Assembly (NCBI RefSeq): GCF_020907985.1
Contig: NZ_JAJJPA010000054.1
Coordinates: 1 to 40,287, forward strand
Length of the DNA: 40,287 bases
Origin: Kitasatospora humi
GTDB lineage: Bacteria > Actinomycetota > Actinomycetes > Streptomycetales > Streptomycetaceae
Direction of reading: 5' to 3'
The first letter of the stretch is position 1. Every line of letters begins with the position of its first letter. The position numbers and the translations under genes are program-made. This document shows, piece by piece, positions 8,087 to 16,364 of this stretch. Below the pieces are notes generated by a model. The model did no database searches and was not told the origin of the DNA. It saw only the letters and a list, made by a program, of their open reading frames with translations.

Positions 8087-8877
8087 ACGACGACCAGTTG
8101 TTCGACGCCCCGGGCCCGCGCGCCCGGCGCCGGATCCGGATCGCCACGGCCGCCTCGCTGCTGGTGCTGGCCGGACTGCTGGCCCTGGCCCTGCGGCAGT
8201 TCGCGGCGCACGGGCAACTGGCCGCCGCCCAGTGGCAGATGTTCACCCAGTGGGCGATCATCCGGTTCCTGCTCGACGGCGTCGGCCAGACCCTGCTGGT
8301 CACGGCTGTCGCCGCCGGGTTGGCGCTGCCGCTGGGTGCGTTGATCGCGCTGGTCCGGCTCAGCCGCAGCCGCTGGGCGCGGGCGCTGGCCCGCGGCTAC
8401 GTGGAGCTGTTCCGGGCGGTACCGCTGCTGTTGCTGCTGTACATCTTCCTGTTCGGGCTGCCCCGGGCCGGGCTGACCTTTCCAGTGTTCTGGCAGCTGG
8501 TCATCCCGATCGTGCTCGGCAACGCAGCCGCACTGTCCGAGATCTTCCGGGCCGGTGTGCTGGCCCTGGACCGCGGCCAGTCCGAGGCGGCGTACAGCCT
8601 CGGCATGACGTACTGGCAGGCGATGACCTGGGTGGTGATCCCGCAGGCGGTCCGCCGGCTGGTCCCGACCCTGGTCAGCCAACTGGTCCGGCTGCTGAAG
8701 GACTCCACCCTGGGGTATGTGGTCAGCTACCTCGAACTGCTGCACAAGGCCCAGGTGCTGGGCGAGTACTACCACAGCGTGCTGCCCACCTACCTGGTCG
8801 CGGCAGCCTGCTTCGTGCTGATCAACACTGCCCTGTCCGCCCTGGCCACCTGGCTGGAGCGCCGCCGCTGCACCTGA
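8083..8877 (+). CDS. amino-acid ABC importer, permease subunit 2 (GluD-like)
   Basis: 264 residues. A short Arg-rich cytoplasmic start (PGPRARRRIRIA) is followed by five to six helices, including an extra N-terminal one, as in GluD. The EAA loop reads SEAAYSLGMTYWQAMTWVVIPQAVRR, and the family pattern LLKDSTLGYVVSYLELLHKAQ follows. The start is GTG at 8083, in a GTGA overlap with the previous gene; a much longer upstream reading frame is rejected because it would run through the first permease gene. It is the last gene of the importer operon; a strong hairpin follows 15 bp after the stop. Confidence 0.92.
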   Translation: MNDDQLFDAPGPRARRRIRIATAASLLVLAGLLALALRQFAAHGQLAAAQWQMFTQWAIIRFLLDGVGQTLLVTAVAAGLALPLGALIALVRLSRSRWARALARGYVELFRAVPLLLLLYIFLFGLPRAGLTFPVFWQLVIPIVLGNAAALSEIFRAGVLALDRGQSEAAYSLGMTYWQAMTWVVIPQAVRRLVPTLVSQLVRLLKDSTLGYVVSYLELLHKAQVLGEYYHSVLPTYLVAAACFVLINTALSALATWLERRRCT

Positions 8878-8891
8878 TCGGCTACCGGGGA

Positions 8892-8918
8892 CGTGGTGCC
8901 GGGCGGTCCGGCACCACG
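8892..8918. terminator. hairpin between convergent genes
   Basis: An 11-bp perfect stem (8892-8902 with 8908-8918, around GTGGTGCCGG / CCGGCACCAC) encloses a 5-base loop. It lies between the end of the importer operon and the end of the small membrane-protein gene on the other strand, and can serve both. No U-tract, as is usual for this GC-rich group. Confidence 0.7.
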
Positions 8919-8998
8919 ATCGCCGCCCGCTCGCCGCACGCCCACGATCGCCACCTGCTCCCCGCACGCCCGCGGGCCCGCCGGCCGGACCCGCGGTG

Positions 8999-9367
8999 TC
9001 ACCCGGCTTGCCGCACGTGTGTCAGCAGGGCGAGCACTGCCGCCGCCAGGGCCAGGGTCGCCAGGACCACAGCGGCGATGCGGATCTTCAGCCGGTGGTA
9101 ACGCTCCTCGTACTCGCTCCGCACCTGTCGGATGCGTTTCACGATGTGGGCAACGGCCTGCCGGGAGAGGCGCAGGTGCGCCTGCACATAGGCCTCCGCG
9201 ACCTCCTCGCGCTGGCCCGTGGTGAGCCAGGGCAGCCGCCCGGTGAACGCGGCGGCGGCGCGCTGGGCCTCGGCGATCTCGGCCTGCCACAGGAGGTAAC
9301 CCTCCAGCTGGTTCAGGCCGTTGGCCGCCTCAGCAGTGTGTTCGTCCATCAACACCCTCGCAGACAT
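8999..9367 (-). CDS. small membrane-anchored hypothetical protein downstream of ctaD
   Basis: 122 residues, family not recognised. The first about 90 residues are predicted helical and rich in Ala, Glu, Gln and Arg (QREEVAEAYVQAHLRLSRQAVAHIVKRIRQVRSEYEERYHR), so a coiled coil or helical bundle in the cytoplasm is likely. One membrane helix follows (IAAVVLATLALAAAVLALL), and almost nothing lies beyond it, so the protein is tail-anchored. The ATG at 9367 has GAAGGA six bases before it and lies 34 bp after the stop of ctaD, so the two are probably cotranscribed. A role in assembly or stability of the oxidase is an inference from position only. Confidence 0.7.
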   Translation of the reverse strand: MSARVLMDEHTAEAANGLNQLEGYLLWQAEIAEAQRAAAAFTGRLPWLTTGQREEVAEAYVQAHLRLSRQAVAHIVKRIRQVRSEYEERYHRLKIRIAAVVLATLALAAAVLALLTHVRQAG

Positions 9368-9401
9368 GGGCGTTCCTTCGCGGACACCCGGGCTCCGCCG
9401 C

Positions 9402-11153
9402 TCAGCTCTCGCGCCCGGACCGGCCGCCCCGGCGCTTCGGGGTGTCGTACTCCGCCGGCGGCACGCCTTCGAGGTGCTTGGCCGGGTGGCCGTGCAGCTC
9501 GATGTAGTCCCGCGCCGCGATGTCGGGGTAGTGCAGGTCGAAGGCCGGGGATTCGGAGCGGATCCGGGGCAGGGTGAGGAAGTTGTGCCGCGGCGGCGGG
9601 CAGGAGGTCGCCCACTCCAGCGAACGGCCGTAGCCCCAAGGGTCGTCGACGTCGACCTTCAGACCGTACTTGGTGGTCTTCCAGACGTTGTAGAGGAAGG
9701 GGGGGATCGACAGGCCGAGCAGGAACGAGCCGATGGTCGAGACGGTGTTCAGGGTGGTGAAGCCGTCCGAGGCCAGGTAGTCGGCGTAGCGTCGCGGCAT
9801 GCCTTCGGCGCCGAGCCAGTGCTGCACCAGGAAGGTGGTCTGGAAGCCGATGAACAGCGTCCAGAAGTTCACCTTGCCGATGCGCTCGTCGAGCATCTTG
9901 CCGGTGAACTTGGGCCACCAGAAGTAGAAGCCGGCGAACATCGCGAAGACCACGGTGCCGAAGACCACGTAGTGGAAGTGGGCGACGACGAAGTACGAGT
10001 CCGAGACGTGGAAGTCGATCGGCGGTGCGGCGAGCAGCACACCGGTCAGGCCTCCGAAGAGGAAGGTGACCAGGAAGCCGACGCTCCAGAGCATCGGGGT
10101 CTCGAAGCTCAGCGAGCCCTTCCACATGGTGCCGACCCAGTTGAAGAACTTCACCCCGGTCGGCACCGCGATCAGGAAGGTCATGAAGGAGAAGAACGGC
10201 AGCAGCACCTGGCCGGTGACGAACATGTGGTGCGCCCACACTGTCACCGAGAGGCCGGCGATGGCGATGGTCGCGGCGATCAGGCCGGAGTAGCCGAACA
10301 TCGGCTTGCGGCTGAAGACCGGGATGATCTCCGAGATGATGCCGAAGAACGGCAGCGCGATGATGTACACCTCGGGGTGGCCGAAGAACCAGAACAGGTG
10401 CTGGTAGAGGATCGGGCCGCCGTTGGCCGGGTCGAAGACGTGTGCCCCGTATTTGCGGTCCGCCTCCAACGCGAGGAACGTCGCGGCGAGCACCGGGAAG
10501 GCCAGCAGCACCAGCACGCCGGTGAGCAGCACGTTCCAGACGAAGATCGGCATCCGGAACATCGTCATGCCGGGGGCGCGCATGCAGATGATCGTCGTGA
10601 TGAAGTTGACCGAGCCGAGGATGGTGCCGAAACCGGAGAACGTCAGACCCATGAGCCACATGTCGCCACCGATGCCCGGGGTGTGCACGGCGTCGGACAG
10701 CGGCGGGTAGGAGAACCAGCCGAAGTCGGGCGCACCGTTCGGGGTGAGCAGGCTGGCGATGACGATCAGCGAGCCGAACAGGTAGAGCCAGTAGGCGAAC
10801 ATGTTCAGCCGGGGGAAGGAGACGTCCGGCGCGCCGATCTGCAGCGGCATGATCCAGTTGGCGAAGCCCGCGAAGAGCGGGGTCGCGAACATCAGCAGCA
10901 TCGCGCCACCGTGCAGCGTGAACGCCTGGTTGAACTGCTCGTTGGAGAGGACCTGGGTGCCCGGGCGGGCCAGCTCCGCCCGCATGAGCAGCGCCAGAAT
11001 GCCCGCGATCAGGAAGAACGCGAAGGAGGTGCCCAGGTACAAGGTCCCGATCTTCTTGTGGTCGGTGGTGGTGAGCCACTGCACCAGGACACTCCCCAGC
11101 GAGCGTTCCCGCCGCTGGACAGTCTTCGTCGCCGTCTCGGCGCCAACAACCAT
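9402..11153 (-). CDS. ctaD: cytochrome c oxidase subunit I (aa3 type)
   Basis: About 583 residues, 12 membrane helices. It begins with the family WLTTTDHKKIG. All heme-copper ligands are visible: His in FTLHGGAMLLM (heme a), GHPEVYI (CuB His, cross-linked Tyr and the channel Glu), WAHHMF (two CuB His), and VVAHFHYV (heme a3 and heme a). The D-channel Asn/Asp region NWIMPLQIGAPDVSFPRLN is present. It reduces O2 to water and pumps protons in the plasma membrane. Subunits II and III and the bc1 genes are absent here, so this is probably a second, isolated ctaD. The ATG at 11153 follows GGAGAG by ten bases; a TTG at 11177 in the same frame is possible. The next gene, a small membrane protein, follows after 34 bp. 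Confidence 0.94.
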   Translation of the reverse strand: MVVGAETATKTVQRRERSLGSVLVQWLTTTDHKKIGTLYLGTSFAFFLIAGILALLMRAELARPGTQVLSNEQFNQAFTLHGGAMLLMFATPLFAGFANWIMPLQIGAPDVSFPRLNMFAYWLYLFGSLIVIASLLTPNGAPDFGWFSYPPLSDAVHTPGIGGDMWLMGLTFSGFGTILGSVNFITTIICMRAPGMTMFRMPIFVWNVLLTGVLVLLAFPVLAATFLALEADRKYGAHVFDPANGGPILYQHLFWFFGHPEVYIIALPFFGIISEIIPVFSRKPMFGYSGLIAATIAIAGLSVTVWAHHMFVTGQVLLPFFSFMTFLIAVPTGVKFFNWVGTMWKGSLSFETPMLWSVGFLVTFLFGGLTGVLLAAPPIDFHVSDSYFVVAHFHYVVFGTVVFAMFAGFYFWWPKFTGKMLDERIGKVNFWTLFIGFQTTFLVQHWLGAEGMPRRYADYLASDGFTTLNTVSTIGSFLLGLSIPPFLYNVWKTTKYGLKVDVDDPWGYGRSLEWATSCPPPRHNFLTLPRIRSESPAFDLHYPDIAARDYIELHGHPAKHLEGVPPAEYDTPKRRGGRSGRES

Positions 11154-11291
11154 ATGATCAGCACTCTCCGTGTTCAAACCTCATCGACCCAACCTTCTGT
11201 AGTCTTCCAGTCGCACACCGTGATGACATAGCAGCGAGCGCGGCGTTCACCCGCTTGCACCACAGCGGGGTGCGGAACGACGTCGACTGCT

Positions 11292-11308
11292 CGCGCGGCG
11301 GCCGCGCG
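11292..11308. terminator. compact GC hairpin
   Basis: CGCGCGGC-G-GCCGCGCG is a perfect inverted repeat at 11292-11308, ten bases after the stop of the DUF488 gene on the minus strand and before ctaD. It probably ends the DUF488 transcript. Confidence 0.5.
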
Positions 11309-11317
11309 GAAGCCGGT

Positions 11318-11845
11318 TCAGCCGTCGTAGACGAGCAGGCCGTCGTCCCGGACCCGGGCCCCCGGGGTCGGCCGGTGGTCGGTCAGTCGTCCGTCGTGGC
11401 CGAGGTGCCGGACCCGCGCGTGCCGGACGAGGACCGCGAAGTCCGCGATGATCCGGCGGTGGCACCGCCACCACAGCGTCTCGGCGCACATCACGGCCGT
11501 CGGCACGGCAGCGGCCTGGCGCAGCAGGTCGTCCATGGCTTCCAGGAACTCGGGCCGGCGGGTGTGGCCGGCGTAGCCGCGGAACGAGTCGTTCTCCCAG
11601 AACGTGTCCGGCGAGTCCGGGGCGGTCCTCCGGAAGCCTCCGAGCCGCGGTTCCCACCGGTAGCCGATGCCCTGGTCCGGCAGCCAGGCGCAGAGCGCCC
11701 GCCGGCTGACGTCGGGGTTGCGGCGGCTGCCCGGGGCGGTCCTGACGTCGACGACCGCGCGGACGCCCGCCTCGTGCAGCAGGGCCGTCAGCTCGGCGCG
11801 CTCGGCGAGCCCGTGACCGAGGGTCAGCAGTTCGGGGCCGCCCAT
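11318..11845 (-). CDS. DUF488 family protein
   Basis: 175 residues. Features of DUF488 are clear: LLTLGHGLAERAELTALLHEAGVRAVVDVRTAPGSRRNPDV at the start, YRWEPRLGGFRR in the middle, and the conserved cysteine segment MCAETLWWRCHRRIIAD (about 130-146), which is the best-kept part of the family and resembles a small active or metal site. The biochemical role of the family is not established. The ATG at 11845 is the natural start. It stands alone on the minus strand; a compact hairpin follows its stop. No sign of damage. Confidence 0.85.
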   Translation of the reverse strand: MGGPELLTLGHGLAERAELTALLHEAGVRAVVDVRTAPGSRRNPDVSRRALCAWLPDQGIGYRWEPRLGGFRRTAPDSPDTFWENDSFRGYAGHTRRPEFLEAMDDLLRQAAAVPTAVMCAETLWWRCHRRIIADFAVLVRHARVRHLGHDGRLTDHRPTPGARVRDDGLLVYDG

Positions 11846-12088
11846 GGACGCGGTCGGCGGCTCAGGCGCCGGCGACGCTGCGCGGGACGGCGGCGTCCTC
11901 GATCGCCGCCGGGCCGGGCCGCGCCCGCGTGGAGAACTTCCGCATGACGCGAGTGTGGCAGCGCCACGGCCCGATGTCCCCGCGCCGCGCCCCGCCGGTC
12001 CGTGCGGCGGGACGCGCCAGCGGGCCCGGGTGCCGGGTGCGGGGCGCCCGTGGGCCGACCCGCGGGCGCCCGTCGAGTCCGCTCGCGG

Positions 12089-13342
12089 TCAGGCCGGGAG
12101 CCGCGGTGGGGCGAGGGAGGGTCGGGGTATCCGGCTGATCACCGAGCCGACCAGGGTACCGATCGACACTCCGAACACCGCCGACACGGCGGCCAGCACC
12201 GACTGCAGCCCGTTGCCGACCTCGATCTGCGCGGTGTTCAGCAGGCCGAAGGAGCCCGGCACCACGATCCAGAACGCCGGCAGGTAGAGCACCCGCCAGA
12301 GCGGGCCGCCCGGCAGCCAGTGCACCACGGTGGCCGCGGCCGCGGCGGTGACCGCACCGGCCAGGCCGCCGACCGCGGCGCCGTGCGTGGAGCCCACCAT
12401 CACCTGCGCGGTGGCGCTGACCGCGATCACCGCGACGATCCAGGGGATGGCCGGGGGCGGCGTGTGCACGTTGACCACCAGCCCGGCCACGGCGATCGCC
12501 AGCCCCAGTCCGATCACCCACCAACTCGGCTTGGCTATCTGGACGTTGGCCAGCGCGGTGGCGGGCACGCCGATCGCGGTCGCGGCGGCGGCCACCCCGG
12601 TGAGGAAGAGCGCGAGTTGGACCGCGCCGGACACCAACCGGGCCGTCCCGGCGCTGGCCGCACCGGCGGCGATCTCGGACAGCCCGGTGACCAGCAGGCC
12701 ACCCGGCAGCAGGATCGCCAGGGTGGCCACGATCGTGCGCAACGGACCGTCCAGCAGCGAGGCCCGGGCGAGCGACAGGACGAGCAGCGCGACCAGGAAC
12801 CCGGCGGTGACCGGCAGCAGCGGTCGCAGCAGCGGCAGTCGGCGCGCCAGCGCGGTCAGCCCCGCCACGATCAGCGAGCCGACCCCGGCCACCAGCACGT
12901 TCGCCGCCACCGGCTGCAGGAACAGGCAGACTCCCATGCCGACCGGCAGCGCCGCGAGGTCCGCCACCCACGCCGGCCAGCGGGCCGGCGCCCGGCGGAT
13001 CCCGTCCAGCTCGACCAGGGCCGCGGGCCCGTCGATCTCGCCGGTCCGCAGCCGCTGCACCAGGTGCAGCACGTCGGCCGTCTGCTCGAACCGCAGCGCG
13101 GTGCGAACCGGCTGGAACCCGGTGGCCTCGTCCGGGTCCAGGGCGACGAACAGCCCGTTGGCCAACGCGGCGACCCGTACCTCTGGTGCCCCCAACGCCC
13201 GCCCCAGCCTGTGGAGTTCCTCCTCGACGTCATGGACGGGCAGACCACCGCCCAGCAGGGCTTCGCCCAGTTCGAGCAGCAGGCGGCGCAGCGGGGCGGC
13301 CGGGGCTTCAATGCCCCGGACCGATGGAGACATGCAAGACAT
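12089..13342 (-). CDS. threonine/serine exporter, ThrE family
   Basis: About 417 residues. The N-terminal cytosolic domain (about 10-125) opens with LLLELGEALLGGGLPVHDVEEELHRLGRALG, the ThrE/DUF1212 signature, and ends in DGIRR. Ten hydrophobic helices follow in two blocks of five; the second (from about 280) corresponds to the ThrE_2 domain. In Corynebacterium the single-chain homologue exports threonine and serine by proton antiport. The start is uncertain: ATG at 13342 or 13333 both have weak ribosome-binding sites, and the frame stays open further upstream. It lies 118 bp downstream of the APC permease on the same strand; a separate promoter is possible. Confidence 0.88.
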   Translation of the reverse strand: MSCMSPSVRGIEAPAAPLRRLLLELGEALLGGGLPVHDVEEELHRLGRALGAPEVRVAALANGLFVALDPDEATGFQPVRTALRFEQTADVLHLVQRLRTGEIDGPAALVELDGIRRAPARWPAWVADLAALPVGMGVCLFLQPVAANVLVAGVGSLIVAGLTALARRLPLLRPLLPVTAGFLVALLVLSLARASLLDGPLRTIVATLAILLPGGLLVTGLSEIAAGAASAGTARLVSGAVQLALFLTGVAAAATAIGVPATALANVQIAKPSWWVIGLGLAIAVAGLVVNVHTPPPAIPWIVAVIAVSATAQVMVGSTHGAAVGGLAGAVTAAAAATVVHWLPGGPLWRVLYLPAFWIVVPGSFGLLNTAQIEVGNGLQSVLAAVSAVFGVSIGTLVGSVISRIPRPSLAPPRLPA

Positions 13343-13459
13343 GGCAGGTATCGTCCCATCCCGCCCGATTCGGTCCGACTCTGCCCTGTTCTGTTCTGGT
13401 GAGCCGGCCTGGCCGGTCCAGTCAACCTGTCCGCTTCGGGGCCCGGGCGGCACCCGGGC

Positions 13460-15418
13460 CTACCCGACGTGGACGCGCGGGCGCCGGGAGCGGTCCGGCT
13501 CCGCCTCGCGGAGCACCTCACGGGTGACCGGGGCGACCTCCCCCTGGCCGAAGAGGAAGAAGCGCATGAGGTGGCTGAACGGGCTGCCCTCGGTCCACTT
13601 GAAGTAGATGTGCGGAAGCTGCCCGGTGCGGTCCCGAATGGTCAGCAGCAGGGCCGCCAGCGCGTTCGGGACACTGGCGCTCTCCAGCGCCAGCACCCGG
13701 TAGCGGCCGTGCATGATCTCGCCGTGCACGCGCAGGTCCGACTCGAACTCGGACGGGTCCTTGACCGTCACCTCGACGAAGACCAGGTCGGCCTCGGCCG
13801 GGATGTCGTGGCGGTCCCGGATCTCCCGCTTCTTCGCCTGGTACTCCGCCAGGTCGCGGGTGCGCGGTTCGTTGGCGATCAGTCGGATCGGGCGGTGCGC
13901 GTAGTCACGCATGAACCGCTCGGCGGTCTCGTCCAGCACCACGTCGGTGACCCGCAGCTCGAAGGCCCGCACGGCCCGGGAGAGGAACGAGACCAGCATG
14001 ATCCCGGCGATGAAGCAGGCACCGATCTTCACGCCGTCCGGGCGTTCGGAGATGTTCACGGCCGTCGTGTAGACGAACACCCCCGCGATGACGGCGAAGG
14101 CGATGGTCCACCGCTGCTGCCCGGCCTTGCGGGCGGCGATGGTGACGGCGATGGCGGCAGAGGTGATCAGCACCAGCACGCCGGTCGCGTACGCGCCGCC
14201 CTGGGCGTCCACACTCGCGTTGAAGATCCAGGTCACCAGGAACGCGATCAGCGTCAGCACGATCACCATCGGCCGCACCGCCCGCGCCCAGTGCGGCGCC
14301 ATGCCGTACCGCGGCAGGTACCGGGGCAGCAGGTTGAGCATGCCGGCCATCGCCGAGGCGCCCGCGAACCAGAGGATCGCGATGGTCGACAGGTCGTAGA
14401 CGCTGCCGAAGGAACTGCCCAGGTTCTCGTGCGCGAGGTACGCCAGGGCGCGGCCGTTGGCCTCACCGCCCGGCTGGAAGGCGGCCTTGGGGATCAGGAT
14501 CGTGGTGATGAAGCTCGTCGTGATCAGGAAGGCGCTCATGATCAGCGCGGCGGTGGTGAGCAGCTTGCGCGCACCGCGGATCCGGCCGGTGGGCCGCTCC
14601 TCCGTGTCGTCGGGGTCGCCCTCGATGTGCGGCATCACGGCGACGCCGGTCTCGAAGCCGGACAGGCCCAGCGCCAGCTTCGGGAATACGATCAGCGCCA
14701 CGCCGACCATCGCGATCACGCTGCCGTGCTCGGTGGTCACCGCGTGGGACCAGTCGGTGACCAGCTGCGGAGCCTTCACCACGTGCCAGAGCCCGTTCAC
14801 CACCACCACGACGTTGAGCGTGAGGTAGACCGCGACCAGGACCACTGCCAGCCCGATCGCCTCACTGAACCCCTTGAGGAAGACCGCTCCGAGCAGCGCG
14901 ATCAGCAGCAGGGTGATCGTCACCTGCTTGCCGGCCAGGGCGCTGTGCAGGTGCGGGTTCTCCACCAGGTGCGCGGTCGCGTCGGCCGCCGACAGGGTGA
15001 TGGTGATCATGAAGTCCGTGACGGCGAAGCCCAGCAGTGCCAGCACGAACAACTTGCCCTGCCAGAACGACAGCAACCGTTCCAGCATGGCGATCGAACC
15101 CTCACCGTGCGGGCTCTCGTGCGCCACCCGCCGGTAGACCGGCAGCGCGCCGAACAGCGTCACCAGCACCAGCACGATGGTCGCCACGGGCGAGAGCAGC
15201 CCGGCCGCGAGTGCCGCGATGCCGGGCTGGTAGCCGAGCGTGGAGAAGTAGTCCAGGCCGGTCAGACACATCACCCGCCACCAGCGCTGGCCCCTGTGCT
15301 CGACCGGTGCCTCCGCGTGCGGGCCCGGGTGCTGCTTGGCCCGGTCGGACAGACCCTCCAGCAGCCACGCCCGGAACCTCGTCGACCGCGCCGACGCAGC
15401 CGCACCGGAAGAACTCAC
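13460..15418 (-). CDS. APC-superfamily permease with cytosolic C-terminal domain
   Basis: 652 residues. After a short N-terminus, GLDYFSTLGYQPGIAALAAGL starts the first of about 12 helices, with the broken-helix pattern of APC transporters, and LALGLSGFETGVAVMPHIEGDP marks the region near helix 6. From about 460 a soluble domain of some 170 residues follows (RPIRLIANEPRTRDLAEYQAKK, then DLVFVEVTVKDPSEFESDLRVHG). The layout resembles KimA-type potassium or amino-acid permeases, but the substrate cannot be read from the sequence. The start is GTG at 15418 with AGGGGGC before it. An inverted repeat (15444-15458) lies just upstream. It may be cotranscribed with the ThrE-type exporter. Confidence 0.85.
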   Translation of the reverse strand: MSSSGAAASARSTRFRAWLLEGLSDRAKQHPGPHAEAPVEHRGQRWWRVMCLTGLDYFSTLGYQPGIAALAAGLLSPVATIVLVLVTLFGALPVYRRVAHESPHGEGSIAMLERLLSFWQGKLFVLALLGFAVTDFMITITLSAADATAHLVENPHLHSALAGKQVTITLLLIALLGAVFLKGFSEAIGLAVVLVAVYLTLNVVVVVNGLWHVVKAPQLVTDWSHAVTTEHGSVIAMVGVALIVFPKLALGLSGFETGVAVMPHIEGDPDDTEERPTGRIRGARKLLTTAALIMSAFLITTSFITTILIPKAAFQPGGEANGRALAYLAHENLGSSFGSVYDLSTIAILWFAGASAMAGMLNLLPRYLPRYGMAPHWARAVRPMVIVLTLIAFLVTWIFNASVDAQGGAYATGVLVLITSAAIAVTIAARKAGQQRWTIAFAVIAGVFVYTTAVNISERPDGVKIGACFIAGIMLVSFLSRAVRAFELRVTDVVLDETAERFMRDYAHRPIRLIANEPRTRDLAEYQAKKREIRDRHDIPAEADLVFVEVTVKDPSEFESDLRVHGEIMHGRYRVLALESASVPNALAALLLTIRDRTGQLPHIYFKWTEGSPFSHLMRFFLFGQGEVAPVTREVLREAEPDRSRRPRVHVG

Positions 15419-15443
15419 CCTGCCCCCTGATGTACGTTCCCAT

Positions 15444-15458
15444 GTCGGTGCAACCGAC
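15444..15458. promoter_or_regulatory. perfect inverted repeat upstream of the APC permease
   Basis: GTCGGT-GCA-ACCGAC, 26 bp before the permease GTG. It could be an operator or a small leader hairpin. No regulator gene lies beside it. Confidence 0.4.
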
Positions 15459-15629
15459 CGGTATCAGATCGAAAGGCTATGCGATGCGCTGCGCCGCTCC
15501 CCGTATCCAGCCGCCCGGTGTCGCCCTATTGGGCCAGCCCGGGTGGCCGGCCGAACAGGGCCGGCAGCCCCTACGGTCCGCTCACCCGGCTCGACGGGCA
15601 TCCCGCCGGACTCCATCGGGGTCCGGCCA

Positions 15630-16319
15630 TCAGGTACTGCTCGCTGCGGCGCACTCCGGGTGGCCCCAACTGCTGCCAACCTTGGTGATGGTGTCGCCCT
15701 TGGCGTAGGAACGGCTGCAGGGGCAGGTGCCCGGGTAGCGGGCGGCCAGGGTCCGGGAACCGCGCGAGGAACCGCGCTTGGCCGCCGTCCCGGCCGTCGA
15801 GCGGCCGGCGCGCGGTGCGGCGCTCGACACCGGCTCCGGCACCGGGAGGTCCGCCGCGGTGCCGGCGGCGTCCTCCTGGGTGCGGGCGGCGTCGCTGGCG
15901 GCCTTGTCCGCGATGGCGTTCAGCGGGTCGCCGTTCACCTGGTGGGCGGGGACGTAGACGAAGGTGACGTCCCGCCCGTCCAGCAGCGCGTCGATGCTCT
16001 GGATCAGCTCCTGGTTGGCCACCGGCTTGCCCGCCGCGGTCTTCCAGCCGTTGCGCTTCCAGCCCGCGAGCCACTTGGTCACCGCGTCCCTGGTGTACGT
16101 GCTGTCGAGGCGGACCTCCAGCGGCACGGCGGGGTCGGTGGCGGTCAGCAGCTGCCGCAGCGCGGTCAACTCCCCGATGTTGTTGGTGCTGTGGCCGAGC
16201 GCCCCGGCCGCCCAGCGCTGCGGGACGCCCGCGCCGTCCGCCACCACGTAGGCCCAACCGGCCGGGCCCGGGTTGCCCTTGGCCGCTCCGTCACACGCGG
16301 CAATGACTCGTTCGCTCAT
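15630..16319 (-). CDS. rnhA: ribonuclease HI with C-terminal Cys/His tail
   Basis: 229 residues. Residues 1-145 are an RNase H fold with the full catalytic set: D10 (ACDGAAKGNPGPAGW), E50 (NNIGELTAL), D72 (RLDSTYTRD) and D138 (NAIADKAASDA), plus H126 in the loop VPAHQVNGD. It should cut RNA in RNA-DNA hybrids using two Mg ions. A low-complexity Ala/Arg/Ser linker (146-193) leads to a tail, RYPGTCPCSRSYAKGDTITK then SSWGHPECA, where C199, C201, H220 and C223 could hold zinc. E. coli RNase HI has no such tail. The ATG at 16319 is 45 bp after the FAD monooxygenase stop, so cotranscription is possible. Confidence 0.88.
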   Translation of the reverse strand: MSERVIAACDGAAKGNPGPAGWAYVVADGAGVPQRWAAGALGHSTNNIGELTALRQLLTATDPAVPLEVRLDSTYTRDAVTKWLAGWKRNGWKTAAGKPVANQELIQSIDALLDGRDVTFVYVPAHQVNGDPLNAIADKAASDAARTQEDAAGTAADLPVPEPVSSAAPRAGRSTAGTAAKRGSSRGSRTLAARYPGTCPCSRSYAKGDTITKVGSSWGHPECAAASST

Positions 16320-16364
16320 GTACCGATCATGCCAGGCCGCGGCGGGTGCACGGCGCCGCCGGCC

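Noticed and set aside
9321..11231. A 636-codon open frame on the plus strand
   Set aside because: Antisense to ctaD; composition is a shadow of the membrane protein.
13469..15430. A 653-codon open frame on the plus strand
   Set aside because: Antisense to the APC permease; low-complexity charged sequence, no motifs.
15419..15629. A c-di-AMP riboswitch before the APC permease
   Set aside because: The permease resembles KimA, but the leader is short and shows no ydaO-type pairing; only one small inverted repeat is present.
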